64,000 nt of DNA from Candidatus Thiodiazotropha sp. (ex Epidulcina cf. delphinae) (lineage in GTDB: Bacteria; Pseudomonadota; Gammaproteobacteria; Chromatiales; Chromatiaceae), in the NCBI GenBank assembly GCA_025656455.1, contig JAHXHS010000008.1, positions 1-64,000 on the forward strand, given 5' to 3'. The translations under genes and the position numbers were made by a program. A model generated the notes under the pieces. That model did not search any database, was not told where the DNA came from, and saw only the letters and a list, made by a program, of their open reading frames with translations. Shown piece after piece: positions 36,198 to 45,331 of the stretch; positions within the stretch are counted from its first letter, which is position 1, and each line of letters starts with the position of its first letter.

Positions 36198-38855
36198 CTA
36201 TACCTTCCTGGGATTGGGCTTTTCCGGGTCGATCTTATATTTTTTGATCGCCTGGGTGACCCGTTCCGGTTTAATCTCTCCTTCATCCGCCAATGCCTTC
36301 AACGCCGCGACAACGACATAGTAGCGATTGACTTCGAAGAACTTGCGTAACTGACTGCGCATATCGCTACGGCCGAAACCGTCGGTGCCCAGCACGCTAT
36401 AGCGCGCTGTCACAAAGGGACGAATCTGCTCCGCATAACTGCGAACATAGTCTGTTGCCGCCACCACAGGCCCTTTCCGTCCCGTCAACTGTTCGGCGAC
36501 ATAACTGACCTTCGGACTCGCTTGCGGATGGAGGGTATTCCAGCGCTCCACGTCCACACCGTCACGGCGCAGTTCATTGAAGCTGGTGACACTCCACACG
36601 TCGGCGGAAACCTTGAAGTCTTTCTCCAGCAGTTCCGCTGCTGCGATCACCTCGCGCAGGATCGCGCCACTGCCTAGCAGTTGTACCCGTAACCTGTGCT
36701 TGCCGCCCTTACGGAGCGGATAGAGTCCGCGCACTATGCCCTGTTCCACACCCTTGGGCATCGCCGGCTGAAGATAATTTTCGTTCATCACCGTGATGTA
36801 GTAGAAAACACTCTCCTGCTCCTGATACATACGGCGCATGCCATCCTGCACAATCACCGTCAATTCATAGGCAAAGGCCGGGTCATAAGCGACGCAGTTG
36901 GGGATCGTCGAAGCAATGATATGGCTGTGTCCATCTTGATGTTGCAGTCCTTCACCCGCCAGGGTGGTGCGCCCGGCGGTGCCCCCGATCAGAAAGCCGC
37001 GCGCCTGCATGTCCCCCGCTGCCCAGGCCAGGTCGCCAATGCGCTGGAAGCCGAACATGGAGTAGTAGATATAGAACGGGATCATGCTGACCCCGTGATT
37101 GCTGTACGCGGTGGCGGCTGCGATCCATGACGACATGGCCCCCGCCTCGTTGATGCCCTCCTGCAGGATCTGCCCCTTCTTATCCTCACGGTAGAACATC
37201 ACCTGATCCGCATCCACCGGCTCGTACAACTGGCCCACCGAGGAGTAGATGCCGAGTTGGCGGAACATGCCCTCCATGCCAAAGGTACGCGCCTCGTCCG
37301 GCACGATGGGCACGATCTGCTTGCCAAGCTTTTTATCCCGAATCAACATGTTCAGCAGCCGCACGAATGCCATGGTGGTGGACTGCTCCCGATCGCCGCT
37401 GCCCTCCAGCAGGGCCTTGAAACTCTCCAACGGTGGGGCTTGCAGGGGGTCCACCTTGCTGCGGCGCCTGGGCAGAAAGCCACCCAAGGCAGCACGGTGC
37501 TGATGCATATATTTCATCTCGGGGCTGTCGGCCGGAGGCTTGTAAAACGGCGCCGCACCGATCTGGTCATCGGAGATCGGGATATTGAAACGGTCTCGAA
37601 AGGCCTTCAGCGCCGCCTCTCCCATCTTCTTTTGCGAGTGGGTGATATTCTGGCCCTCACCGGCCACTCCCATGCCGTAACCCTTGACCGTCTTGGCCAG
37701 GATGACCGTCGGTTTGCCCTTGTGGGAGACCGCTTCGGCATAAGCGGCATAGACCTTGTGGGGATCGTGACCACCACGGTTCAGTCGCCAGATATCCTCA
37801 TCGGTCATGTTGGCGACCATCTCTTCGAGTTCCGGATACTTGCCGAAGAAATGCTCACGGGTATAGGCGCCGCCCTTTGCCTTATAGGCCTGATAGTCGC
37901 CGTCGACACACTCTTCCATGCGCTTCAGCAGGATGCCGTTTTTATCCCGGGCGAACAGCGGATCCCAGTAGCCGCCCCACACCACCTTCACCACATTCCA
38001 GCCGGCGCCGCGAAATACGGCCTCGAGTTCCTGGATGATCTTGCCGTTTCCGCGCACCGGACCATCCAGACGCTGCAGATTGCAATTGATGACGAATACC
38101 AGATTGTCCAGACGCTCTCGTCCGGCCAGGGAGATGGCGCCCAAGGCCTCGGGTTCGTCCATCTCGCCGTCACCGCAAAAGGCCCAGACCTTACGCTGAT
38201 CGCTATTCGACACCCCCCGGTCGTGCAGGTAGCGCATGAAGCGCGCCTGGTAGATGGCCATCAGCGGCCCCAGTCCCATGGAGACGGTTGGGAACTGCCA
38301 GAAGCCGGGCATCAGCCAGGGGTGAGGATAGGAAGAGAGTCCGTCGCCATCAACCTCTTGGCGAAAACTGTAGAGTTGTTCTTCACTGAGCCGTCCTTCA
38401 AGGTAGGCCCTGGCATAGATCCCGGGCGCGGAGTGCCCCTGAAAGAAGATCAGGTCACCGTCCCGCTCCTTGTTCGGGGCGCGGAAAAAATGGTTGAAGC
38501 CCACATCGAAAAGCGTGGCGCTGGAGGCGAAACTGGAGATATGCCCTCCCAGTTCAGTCGAGATCCGGTTCGCCTGCACCACCATGGCCATGGCATTCCA
38601 ACGAATAAACGACCTGATGCGGCGCTCCATGGCCCGATCGCCGGGAAAACGCTGCTGCTTGGTCACCGGGATGGTGTTGACATAAGCCGTATTCGCACTA
38701 AACGGCAGGTAGGCCCCGGAACGGCGCGCCTTGTCAACCAAGCGCTCGATAAGAAAGTGGGCGCGATCCACACCTTCATTCTCGAGCACGGCCTCCAAGG
38801 CATCCAGCCATTCTTGCGTCTCCTGCGGGTCGATATCAGGTCTGCTCGCCATCAT
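36198..38855 (-). CDS. aceE: pyruvate dehydrogenase E1, homodimeric type
   Basis: The 885-residue protein matches the length of E. coli AceE (887). It has the TPP/Mg-binding motif GDGEMDEPEALGAISLAGRE followed by NLVFVINCNLQRLDGPVRG, and the N-terminal HISSFASSATLFDVGFNHFF. It decarboxylates pyruvate and acetylates the lipoyl group of E2, the entry of pyruvate into the TCA cycle. It is the first gene of the locus aceE-aceF-peroxidase-GGDEF/EAL-lpd-hydrolase. No PdhR-type regulator gene is adjacent. Confidence 0.97.
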   Translation of the reverse strand: MMASRPDIDPQETQEWLDALEAVLENEGVDRAHFLIERLVDKARRSGAYLPFSANTAYVNTIPVTKQQRFPGDRAMERRIRSFIRWNAMAMVVQANRISTELGGHISSFASSATLFDVGFNHFFRAPNKERDGDLIFFQGHSAPGIYARAYLEGRLSEEQLYSFRQEVDGDGLSSYPHPWLMPGFWQFPTVSMGLGPLMAIYQARFMRYLHDRGVSNSDQRKVWAFCGDGEMDEPEALGAISLAGRERLDNLVFVINCNLQRLDGPVRGNGKIIQELEAVFRGAGWNVVKVVWGGYWDPLFARDKNGILLKRMEECVDGDYQAYKAKGGAYTREHFFGKYPELEEMVANMTDEDIWRLNRGGHDPHKVYAAYAEAVSHKGKPTVILAKTVKGYGMGVAGEGQNITHSQKKMGEAALKAFRDRFNIPISDDQIGAAPFYKPPADSPEMKYMHQHRAALGGFLPRRRSKVDPLQAPPLESFKALLEGSGDREQSTTMAFVRLLNMLIRDKKLGKQIVPIVPDEARTFGMEGMFRQLGIYSSVGQLYEPVDADQVMFYREDKKGQILQEGINEAGAMSSWIAAATAYSNHGVSMIPFYIYYSMFGFQRIGDLAWAAGDMQARGFLIGGTAGRTTLAGEGLQHQDGHSHIIASTIPNCVAYDPAFAYELTVIVQDGMRRMYQEQESVFYYITVMNENYLQPAMPKGVEQGIVRGLYPLRKGGKHRLRVQLLGSGAILREVIAAAELLEKDFKVSADVWSVTSFNELRRDGVDVERWNTLHPQASPKVSYVAEQLTGRKGPVVAATDYVRSYAEQIRPFVTARYSVLGTDGFGRSDMRSQLRKFFEVNRYYVVVAALKALADEGEIKPERVTQAIKKYKIDPEKPNPRKV

Positions 38856-39145
38856 GCTTCTCTAGTGTAGTGTCTCATATTGTTTGACGTTATCAGAGGC
38901 ATGCGAACGGCTCTCTCCAGCCACCGCCGATGACATGCCGTGCCGGGCGCCTGATAGAGAACTATTCGGATTGCCAATAGTTTGGATTGATGGGCGTAAT
39001 ATACAGCAAGACGTTTCTCATTTCAGCGTTATCCAGCGATTATTTTTCTTAACTTAATTCACTGTTTTTGCTATTGATTAACCGGATTCCACGCGTCAGA
39101 TCAGCAATCATCGACGCAGCCGCCCACAGCGACGCTTGAAACGAC
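38856..39145. other. aceE upstream region, no gene
   Basis: I see no gene. It must hold the aceE promoter; TACACT on the minus strand (about 38864-38869) is a possible -10, but no good -35 lies at the right distance. Confidence 0.35.
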
Positions 39146-39181
39146 AAAAGGCGCATCCGGAACCGACCGGATGCGCCTTTT
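39146..39181. terminator. bidirectional Rho-independent terminator
   Basis: AAAAGGCGCATCCGG and CCGGATGCGCCTTTT form a 15-bp perfect stem with a 6-base loop and A/T tracts on both sides. It ends the sulfur globule gene on the minus strand. Confidence 0.9.
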
Positions 39182-39203
39182 CAATAAGCGAAAAACGGCT
39201 CGC

Positions 39204-39854
39204 TTAAATCTCTTTGCGAGACTCTAAAACCGGCATTTCGAAAGGCCTACGCTCGATAGCCACCTTGCGGCGCTCTTCCATCTGCTTCATCGCATCAGCG
39301 CGACGTGTCTCCATCTCTTTGATCATCTCATCACGGCGAGCGTTGGACTCTTCCATACGGCTTGCCATCGCTTCCGGCATCTCGGGCCTGGCCGGCGCCA
39401 TGCTGTCGAAACGGGCCTGCATCTGTTCACGTTGCGCTTGCATCCGCTCCTGCATCGCCTTCATCTCGGCTTCCCTGACGGCGCGAGGATCGGCATTGAA
39501 TTTCTCGGCATATTGACGCTGTGCGGCAACGGCCTGTTGGAAGGCCTTTTGCTGTTGCTCGGCGAATGCCTTCTGCTGCTCGATCATGGCTGCCTGTTGC
39601 TCTTCGGTCAGTGCCGGTGGGGGTACGGCATACGGCGCATAGCCATAGTAAGGATAGTCATAACCGTAACCACGGCCATAACCGCGACCATAACCATCGC
39701 CGCGAGCATGCATGTTGAATGAGAAGTCAAAATCACCGGCGCCGAAACCGTCACCGAAAAAATCGTCGCCCCAGTTGTTGCCCCACCACGCATTCGCGGT
39801 AGCGGAGGCGGCCGTCATTGCAATGGCGGCCGCAATGATAGAAATCTTTTTCAT
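39204..39854 (-). CDS. sulfur globule protein-like (large form)
   Basis: The 216-residue protein has a signal peptide (KKISIIAAAIAMTAASATANA), then AWWGNNWGDDFFGDGFGAG and a Gly-Arg-Tyr stretch (GYGRGYGRGYGYDYPYYG), followed by an unusual C-terminal half rich in Glu, Gln, Met and Arg that should form a long helix or coiled coil. The N-terminal half matches sulfur globule proteins, which form the envelope around periplasmic sulfur globules. The charged helical tail is not typical of the small Chromatium proteins. It lies 83 bp after a second globule gene. Confidence 0.8.
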   Translation of the reverse strand: MKKISIIAAAIAMTAASATANAWWGNNWGDDFFGDGFGAGDFDFSFNMHARGDGYGRGYGRGYGYDYPYYGYAPYAVPPPALTEEQQAAMIEQQKAFAEQQQKAFQQAVAAQRQYAEKFNADPRAVREAEMKAMQERMQAQREQMQARFDSMAPARPEMPEAMASRMEESNARRDEMIKEMETRRADAMKQMEERRKVAIERRPFEMPVLESRKEI

Positions 39855-39937
39855 CTTGATTACCCGAAATATTATGTTGTGAAAACCACGCTCATCCGAT
39901 TTCGCACATCCCTGTGCAGAGTGTCCTTTAATCTGCT

Positions 39938-40303
39938 TTATTTAGCAGGAGCAGCCGGTGCGGCAGGTGCTGCCGGCGCGCCAGGAGCTCCCGGATAGCC
40001 ATAAGGAGCACCATAGCCGTAAGGAGCGCCATAGCCGTACGGGCCACCATAGCCATAAGGAGCGCCATAGCCATAGCCATCGTAGCCTCGGTAATAGTTG
40101 TTGCCACGGCCATAACCGGAACCACGAGCATTACCGCTCATGCCGAAGCTGAAATCACCGGATCCATCACCCCAGCCATCACCCCAACCATCGTTGTTCC
40201 AACCACGGTTGTTACCCCAGCCCGGACCACCCCACCATGCGGATGCGGATGCGGAAGCAACGATCAGAACAGCAGCAGCAGCAGCTTTAACGGTCATTTT
40301 CAT
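39938..40303 (-). CDS. sulfur globule protein (small, Gly/Tyr-rich)
   Basis: The 121-residue protein has a signal peptide ([16 protein letters not shown]), the motif [17 protein letters not shown], repeated GYGAPYGYG units (about residues 75-105) and an Ala/Pro tail. This composition fits sulfur globule envelope proteins of purple sulfur bacteria and related sulfur oxidisers. The ribosome binding site GAGGAGAG lies just before the ATG. It is the first gene of a two-gene unit with its own promoter at 40379-40407, ended by the terminator at 39146-39181. Confidence 0.85.
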   Translation of the reverse strand: MKMTVKAAAAAVLIVASASASAWWGGPGWGNNRGWNNDGWGDGWGDGSGDFSFGMSGNARGSGYGRGNNYYRGYDGYGYGAPYGYGGPYGYGAPYGYGAPYGYPGAPGAPAAPAAPAAPAK

Positions 40304-40378
40304 TTTTCACTCTCCTCGAGATAGAATGTAGTCGTAATGTTGTCTGAGAAAGCAGATACTGCGTAGCTTTCGAGATAT

Positions 40379-40407
40379 AGAATATTAGTATTTTCTAAAA
40401 TAAACAA
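40379..40407 (-). promoter_or_regulatory. candidate promoter of the sulfur globule genes
   Basis: On the minus strand TTGTTT (40402-40407) and TATTCT (40379-40384) are 17 bases apart in a very AT-rich stretch. The leader would be about 70 nt. The fit is moderate and unproven. Confidence 0.5.
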
Positions 40408-40492
40408 ATTGCTATTTTTAATTGTAATCAACTTTGAATAGGGATTATCTAAGAGTCTTCTCGATGCTCCCCACAAACCGATCTCTCACCCT

Positions 40493-41551
40493 ATGCAAAT
40501 CACCCTGACCCGACCTGACGACTGGCACCTGCATCTGCGTGATGACGAAGCGATGGCTTCGGTGGTGGCAGCCACCGCCGAACGCTTTGCCCGTGCTATC
40601 GTGATGCCCAATCTATCCCCCCCCGTCACCACCACCGAGATAGCCATGGCATACCGGCAGCGTATTCTCAATGCCCTGCCGGCCGATAGCGCCTTTACCC
40701 CATTGATGACCCTGTATATGACCGACCTGCTCGGTCAGGAGGAGATTGTGCGGGCAAGGCAGAGCGGAATCGTACAGGGGATAAAGCTATACCCGGCGGG
40801 TGCTACGACCCATTCCAATGCCGGGGTGACCGATATCCGCAAGCTCTACCCTGTGCTTGAGACAATGCAGAAAGAGGGACTTCCCTTACTGATTCATGCC
40901 GAAGTCACCGATCCTGATGTGGATATTTTCGACCGGGAACAGGTTTTCATCGAACGCCACCTGATGCCACTGAAGCGGGATTTTCCTGCCCTGCCGATGG
41001 TCTTCGAGCATATCACCACCAAGGAGGCGGTCGAGTTCGTCAGCGACTGTGATAACCGCCTGGGCGCGACCATCACCGTGCAGCACCTGATGCACAACCG
41101 TAATGCCCTGTTGGCAGGCGCAATTCGCCCCCATTACTATTGCCTGCCGATACTCAAACGGGGGACTCACCAGGCGGCCTTGGTCAAAGCGGCAACCAGT
41201 GGCGACCCGCACTTCTTCCTAGGCACAGACAGCGCCCCCCATCCGCAGCACGCCAAGGAGTCTGCCTGCGGATGCGCCGGTTGCTATACCGCCCATGCCG
41301 CGATTGAACTCTATGCCGAGGTTTTCGAACAGGCAGACGCACTGGATAAATTAGAGGGCTTTGCCAGCCTGCATGGCGCCGATTTTTACGGCTTGCAGCG
41401 GAACCAGGGAACCATCACCCTGGAAAAAAACAGTTGGGTTGCACCTGAAAGTTACCAATTCGGCCAGGACCGGGTAGTGCCCTTGGGGGCAGGAGAGACG
41501 ATCGGTTGGAGATTGGCCGGCATTTCTCACCAGACGGACCGGATAGGCTGA
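40493..41551 (+). CDS. pyrC: dihydroorotase
   Basis: The 352-residue protein has the metal-binding HLHLRDD near the start, the carbamylated lysine region in VQGIKLYPAGATTHS, metal-binding His in LLIHAEVTD and VFEHITTKEAVEFV, and the catalytic Asp in FLGTDSAPHPQHAK. It closes carbamoyl-aspartate to dihydroorotate in pyrimidine synthesis. The length fits E. coli PyrC (348), the class II type. It is single, with the sulfur globule genes diverging from it. Confidence 0.96.
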   Translation: MQITLTRPDDWHLHLRDDEAMASVVAATAERFARAIVMPNLSPPVTTTEIAMAYRQRILNALPADSAFTPLMTLYMTDLLGQEEIVRARQSGIVQGIKLYPAGATTHSNAGVTDIRKLYPVLETMQKEGLPLLIHAEVTDPDVDIFDREQVFIERHLMPLKRDFPALPMVFEHITTKEAVEFVSDCDNRLGATITVQHLMHNRNALLAGAIRPHYYCLPILKRGTHQAALVKAATSGDPHFFLGTDSAPHPQHAKESACGCAGCYTAHAAIELYAEVFEQADALDKLEGFASLHGADFYGLQRNQGTITLEKNSWVAPESYQFGQDRVVPLGAGETIGWRLAGISHQTDRIG

Positions 41552-41559
41552 AAATAAAT

Positions 41560-42175
41560 GCTAAAAAAATTAGAGTCCTCAGGAAAATCTGTGGGTGGGG
41601 CTCGACGCAGATAAGTATCCAAGTCTATGATCTGAAGTGAGTTTTGTGGCCAGAAAGGTAACAAAACAACCGTGAATTTCTGCGTGTCAGTTTTGCTTGG
41701 ACATAACCTGACACACAGCGCGATCTGGATTCGCCGGGTTGATACTCTCGCAAAGCCACGAAGCACGCAAAGGGAAAGGCGGCTAATTAGATTGTCGATA
41801 GCGCGGTTCAGATTCGCCGTGAGACGGGAGCGGGATTGCTGGAAACGGTCTATGAGGTCATCCTTGCGCATCCGTTACGGCAACGAGGCTTTCAGGTTGA
41901 GCGGCAGGTTGCCGTCCCCATTGAATACCTTGGGCACAGGTTTGATGAAGGCTTCCGGGCCGACCTTGTCGTTGAGAAAAAAGTTGTTATTGAGCTCAAG
42001 TGTGTTGAAAAACTCAACAATGCACATAATGATTCTTTGCGTGCTTGGCGGCTTTGCGAGAGTCAATTCTCGTCTTGAAATACCCACAAATTTTGCTGAA
42101 AAGCCAAAAATTATAGCTTTGCGAACTTGGCGTCTTAGCAAGAGAAATTGTCTTGTTTCTGGACGGATACTGGCG
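41560..42175. repeat. R1 repeat cluster around the GxxExxY remnant
   Basis: GAGTCCTCAGGAAAATCTGT at 41575 recurs reversed at about 57884-57904. TCTCGCAAAGCCACGAAGCA (41744) and GCGTGCTTGGCGGCTTTGCG (42039) are R1 core motifs, and CGTCTTGAAATACCCACAAA (42072) matches the inverted arms at 57445 and 58036. The join between remnant and R1 (about 42000-42060) also recurs reversed at 57789-57853, so the repeat family seems to have been built partly from the 3' end of this gene family. Confidence 0.65.
41791..42078 (+). pseudogene. GxxExxY protein remnant
   Basis: The frame reads IVDSAVQIRRETGAGLLETV and continues to FDEGFRADLVVEKKVVIELK and CVEKLNNAH, the N-terminal two-thirds of the GxxExxY family (small putative nuclease-like proteins named for their motif, GxxExxY seen here as GLLETVY). 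A TAG lies directly before the first codon, so the normal Met and first residues are gone, and the C-terminus is replaced by R1 repeat sequence (AACAATGCACATAATGATTC onward). It is a decayed gene embedded in the R1 repeat family. Confidence 0.75.
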
Positions 42176-42187
42176 CCTCGGCCGAGG

Positions 42188-42949
42188 CTATTCCGTCTCC
42201 TGCATCGGTGGCTCGTCCTCAAACAGGCTCTCGTCGAACAGTTCATCGTCCTCCATATGGTTCGGGCCGTTCTTGATCTGCGAATCCCGCCGCTGCAGAT
42301 AGAACTCTCTGACAAAGGAGTATCGATCCACCGCTGCCTCATCCAAGACATCCCCCGCCTCCAGCAGATCGGCGCGGATATCGATATATTGCAAAGCGGT
42401 CAGTGACAAATAGATGCTTTGCGAGGGATAGCTGATGGGATTGATCAGGGTATCGCCTACCCGACCCAACAGATCCCGCAGCGTTGCGGGTCCGAGAAAC
42501 GGAATCACAAAGTAGGGCGTATCTCCCATACCCCAATAACCCAATGTCTGGCCCATGTCTTCTTTATAGTTGGGGAGCCCCATATCGGAGGCCACGTCAA
42601 ACAGCCCGAACAGACCAATGGTAGAGTTGATGCAGACCCGCCCGATATCGGATAGGGCGCGGCCCGGTTTGAGTTGCAGCAGATTATTGGCGGCCGAGGG
42701 AATATCCGCCAGGTTACTGAAAAAATTGCTCACCCCCAAATCCACAGCGGAGGGTGTCACGAAACGATAACCCTTGGCCACCGGTTTCCCGACTGCCTGG
42801 TCAAAATCCTGATTGAATTGGTCCATACTGCGATTGATAGCCTCGAGAGGATCGGCAGGGTGCCTGCTTTCCACACTGGCGCATCCCAACAAAAGCGATA
42901 ACAACAGGGATGTGACGGCAATCCTTTTAACCACGGCAATCAGACTCAT
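42188..42949 (-). CDS. mlaA: MlaA (VacJ) outer-membrane lipoprotein
   Basis: From Met at 42949 the protein has a lipoprotein signal peptide with lipobox LLLGC, then the MlaA domain (DPLEAINRSMDQFNQDFDQA, GLFGLFDVASDMGLP, DMGQTLGYWGMGDTPYFVIP). MlaA forms a channel with porins that removes mislocalised phospholipids from the outer leaflet and passes them to MlaC. The C-terminus is very acidic. The rest of the mla operon is not nearby, as is common. An upstream in-frame Met (42961) precedes the chosen start by four codons. Confidence 0.93.
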   Translation of the reverse strand: MSLIAVVKRIAVTSLLLSLLLGCASVESRHPADPLEAINRSMDQFNQDFDQAVGKPVAKGYRFVTPSAVDLGVSNFFSNLADIPSAANNLLQLKPGRALSDIGRVCINSTIGLFGLFDVASDMGLPNYKEDMGQTLGYWGMGDTPYFVIPFLGPATLRDLLGRVGDTLINPISYPSQSIYLSLTALQYIDIRADLLEAGDVLDEAAVDRYSFVREFYLQRRDSQIKNGPNHMEDDELFDESLFEDEPPMQETE

Positions 42950-43128
42950 AGTATTTTCCAAAACCTCTACATCGATCCGTTATCATACAACCGAGCCCCC
43001 CCTAGGTGAAATCGGGCTTGAATTTGGTTTTTGGAGCAAGCCGGCTCGCCCCAAAATCCAAATCCCTATGAGAAACGCGGATTAAAATAAAGTCGAAAAA
43101 AAACAGAGCTTTCTTTATCCTTGTCGGG

Positions 43129-43779
43129 ATGAGTGACATCATTTACAACAATGCTATCGCACGGCGCTTTCGCGGCTTCTTGCCGGTGGTGGTCGACGTG
43201 GAGACCGGCGGATTCGATGCCGCGCGGGATGCCCTGCTCGAGATCGCCGCCACGACCATTGCCATGGATGATCAAGGCATGCTCTACCCCGCTGAGAGCC
43301 TCGCTTTTCATCTGACGCCCTTCGAAGGCGCCAATATCGATCCAAAAGCGCTTGAATTCAACGGCATAGATCCTGACCACCCTTTCCGCCAAGCCCTTCC
43401 TGAAACGCAGGCGCTGAAACAGCTCTTTACCCCGATTCGCAAAGCGATCAAGGCGAGTGGATGCAAAAGAGCAATCCTGGTCGGCCACAATGCCTTCTTC
43501 GATCTCGGATTCCTCAACGCGGCTGTTGACAGATGCGGTATCAAGCGCAACCCCTTTCATCCGTTCAGCACCTTTGACACCGTCACCCTCGCCGGTGTCG
43601 CCTACGGTCAAACCGTGCTTGCCAAAGCAGCTCAGTGTGCAGGCCTTGATTGGGACAGTTCCCAGGCCCACTCGGCGATTTATGATACTGAACAGACCGC
43701 AAGACTTTTTTGCACCATTATCAACCAATGGCAGCGGCCATCTCAGAAAAGACCCTGGGAAAACACAGGCACATCATGA
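43129..43779 (+). CDS. rnt: ribonuclease T
   Basis: The 216-residue protein has the DEDD exonuclease motifs: [10 protein letters not shown] (first Asp and Glu), [10 protein letters not shown] (second Asp) and [11 protein letters not shown] (His and last Asp), with [15 protein letters not shown] at the start. RNase T trims 3' ends of tRNA and other small RNAs. The length equals the family norm (about 215). A short stem-loop follows the gene at 43798-43818. A long open frame on the other strand is a shadow. Confidence 0.95.
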   Translation: MSDIIYNNAIARRFRGFLPVVVDVETGGFDAARDALLEIAATTIAMDDQGMLYPAESLAFHLTPFEGANIDPKALEFNGIDPDHPFRQALPETQALKQLFTPIRKAIKASGCKRAILVGHNAFFDLGFLNAAVDRCGIKRNPFHPFSTFDTVTLAGVAYGQTVLAKAAQCAGLDWDSSQAHSAIYDTEQTARLFCTIINQWQRPSQKRPWENTGTS

Positions 43780-43797
43780 ACCTGATCAGACATGAAA

Positions 43798-43818
43798 GAC
43801 GGGGCGGAAAGCCCCGTC
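43798..43818. terminator. hairpin between rnt and apbC
   Basis: GACGGGGC and GCCCCGTC form an 8-bp stem around GGAAA. The tail is T-poor on the plus strand (ATTCAC) and TTTC on the minus strand, so it may serve the convergent genes rnt and apbC weakly. The MITE at 43824 now separates it from apbC. Confidence 0.5.
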
Positions 43819-43823
43819 ATTCA

Positions 43824-44094
43824 CTAGGGCCTGTTAACACTAATCCAATACGTCCTGCTGGGGCTGTTTTTGTGTCCAGCAAGGCAGAATGAGCGTAGTG
43901 TAGCCCGGCTACATAAGCGAATGATAACGCCGCTGGGCGCAAAAACAGCCCCAGCCCTTCGGGTTGCGCCTGAAAAAGCGCCACTCGGCGTTGCTCGTCG
44001 TTCATTTGGAATCACCAAACCTCTCTCCTCGCGCCTTGATTGGCGCTTTTTCAGACGCAACAGGGCGTATTGGATTAGTGTTAACAGGCCCTAG
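43824..44094. mobile_element. MITE with 29-bp terminal inverted repeats, abutting the apbC stop
   Basis: Bases 43824-43852 (CTAGGGCCTGTTAACACTAA and on) are the exact reverse complement of 44066-44094. Inside are two more inverted pairs: GCTGGGGCTGTTTTTG (near 43858) with CAAAAACAGCCCCAGC (near 43939), and the TTGCGCCTGAAAAAGCGCCA / TTGGCGCTTTTTCAG pair. It encodes nothing convincing. The apbC stop TAG (44091-44093) lies in its terminal CTAG, so the gene end is preserved. TA flanks would fit an IS630-type mobiliser. Confidence 0.82.
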
Positions 44095-45182
44095 TTGTTC
44101 TGAATAACAATATTGGGAAACTTGGCTGCGTAGTCCTTTGCCTGAAGCGACAGCTTGGCGGCCGTCTTGCGCGCAATCTCACGATAAATCTGCGAGATCC
44201 GGTCCTCCGGCTCCGCCACCACGGTCGGCTTACCGCCATCGGTCTCTTCCCGAATACGAATGTCCAGCGGTAACGATCCGAGAAGGTCCACACTGTACTG
44301 ATCCGCCATGGAGGAACCGCCGCCCTGACCGAAGATGTGCTCTTCATGACCACAGTTGGAACAGATATGGGTACTCATGTTCTCTACTATACCCAACACC
44401 GGCACCTCTACCTTTTCAAACATCTTCAAGCCTTTGCGGGCATCGAGCAGGGCAATGTCCTGTGGGGTCGTGACGATCACCGCCCCGGAAACCGGCACCT
44501 TTTGCGCCAAGGTCAGTTGGGTGTCTCCGGTGCCCGGCGGCAGATCAACCACCAGATAGTCGAGATCAGCCCAATTGGTATCGTTCAGCAACTGCTCCAG
44601 GGCCTGGGTGACCATCGGACCGCGCCAAATCATCGGCGTCTCCTCATCGATCAGGAAACCGATCGACATGGCCTGCAGGCCGTAACTTTCCAGGGGCTCA
44701 AGGGTCTTGCCGTCTTTCGACTCCGGCTTGCCGTTGATCCCGAGCATGCGCGGCTGTGAAGGTCCGTAGATATCGGCGTCCAATACGCCTACCTTCGCCC
44801 CCTCTTCCTCCAGGGCAAGCGCCAGGTTGACCGCGGTCGTCGATTTGCCCACGCCACCCTTGCCCGAAGCGACTGCGATGATGTTCTTGATATTATCGAT
44901 GGGCTTGAGGGCCTTCTGTACCGAGTGCGCTACAACCTTGCTGGTAATCGCTACCTCGACGGAATCCACACCGGCCAGGGCGGCGACCCTCTCCTCCACC
45001 GCGGCGGTGATAGCGTCGAAAACACCCTTGGCAGGGAAACCGAGTTCGATGGCGACCTTTACCTTGCCGCCATCGATCTCCACGCCTTTGACCGCCTTGG
45101 CGGTTACCAGGTCCTTCTCCAGGTGAGGTTCGAGATATCCCTTGATAGCCTCTTTTACGGATTCTTGTGTCAGTTCAGACAT
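44091..45182 (-). CDS. apbC: iron-sulfur cluster carrier ATPase (Mrp/ApbC)
   Basis: The 363-residue protein has an N-terminal MIP18-like domain (residues 1-90), the deviant Walker A ASGKGGVGKSTTAVNLALAL, VLDADIYGPSQPRMLGING and the cluster-binding CxxC in HICSNCGHEEHIFG. It carries Fe-S clusters to target proteins. The length fits E. coli Mrp (369). Its TAG is shared with the terminal CTAG of the MITE at 43824-44094. The gene is single; metG, often its neighbour, is not seen. Confidence 0.94.
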   Translation of the reverse strand: MSELTQESVKEAIKGYLEPHLEKDLVTAKAVKGVEIDGGKVKVAIELGFPAKGVFDAITAAVEERVAALAGVDSVEVAITSKVVAHSVQKALKPIDNIKNIIAVASGKGGVGKSTTAVNLALALEEEGAKVGVLDADIYGPSQPRMLGINGKPESKDGKTLEPLESYGLQAMSIGFLIDEETPMIWRGPMVTQALEQLLNDTNWADLDYLVVDLPPGTGDTQLTLAQKVPVSGAVIVTTPQDIALLDARKGLKMFEKVEVPVLGIVENMSTHICSNCGHEEHIFGQGGGSSMADQYSVDLLGSLPLDIRIREETDGGKPTVVAEPEDRISQIYREIARKTAAKLSLQAKDYAAKFPNIVIQNN

Positions 45183-45331
45183 CGTCAGTTACTCCTGCAG
45201 CGGGCACACTAAGGACCCGTCTTGTTGACTGGAATTCATGGCGATGGATTCTACACGAAAATCGAATCAATATACCAAGCATTTTGCTGGGTTTTGTGGG
45301 TTTTTTCCTTGCACCTCCTGAAATCGCTCGC

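Noticed and set aside
37257..38870. 537-codon open frame on the plus strand opposite aceE
   Set aside because: It mirrors aceE codon structure, has no start signal and gives an implausible His/Gly/Leu-rich product; aceE itself is beyond doubt.
43066..43728. 220-codon minus-strand frame opposite rnt
   Set aside because: Antisense shadow; the plus-strand frame has all RNase T motifs.
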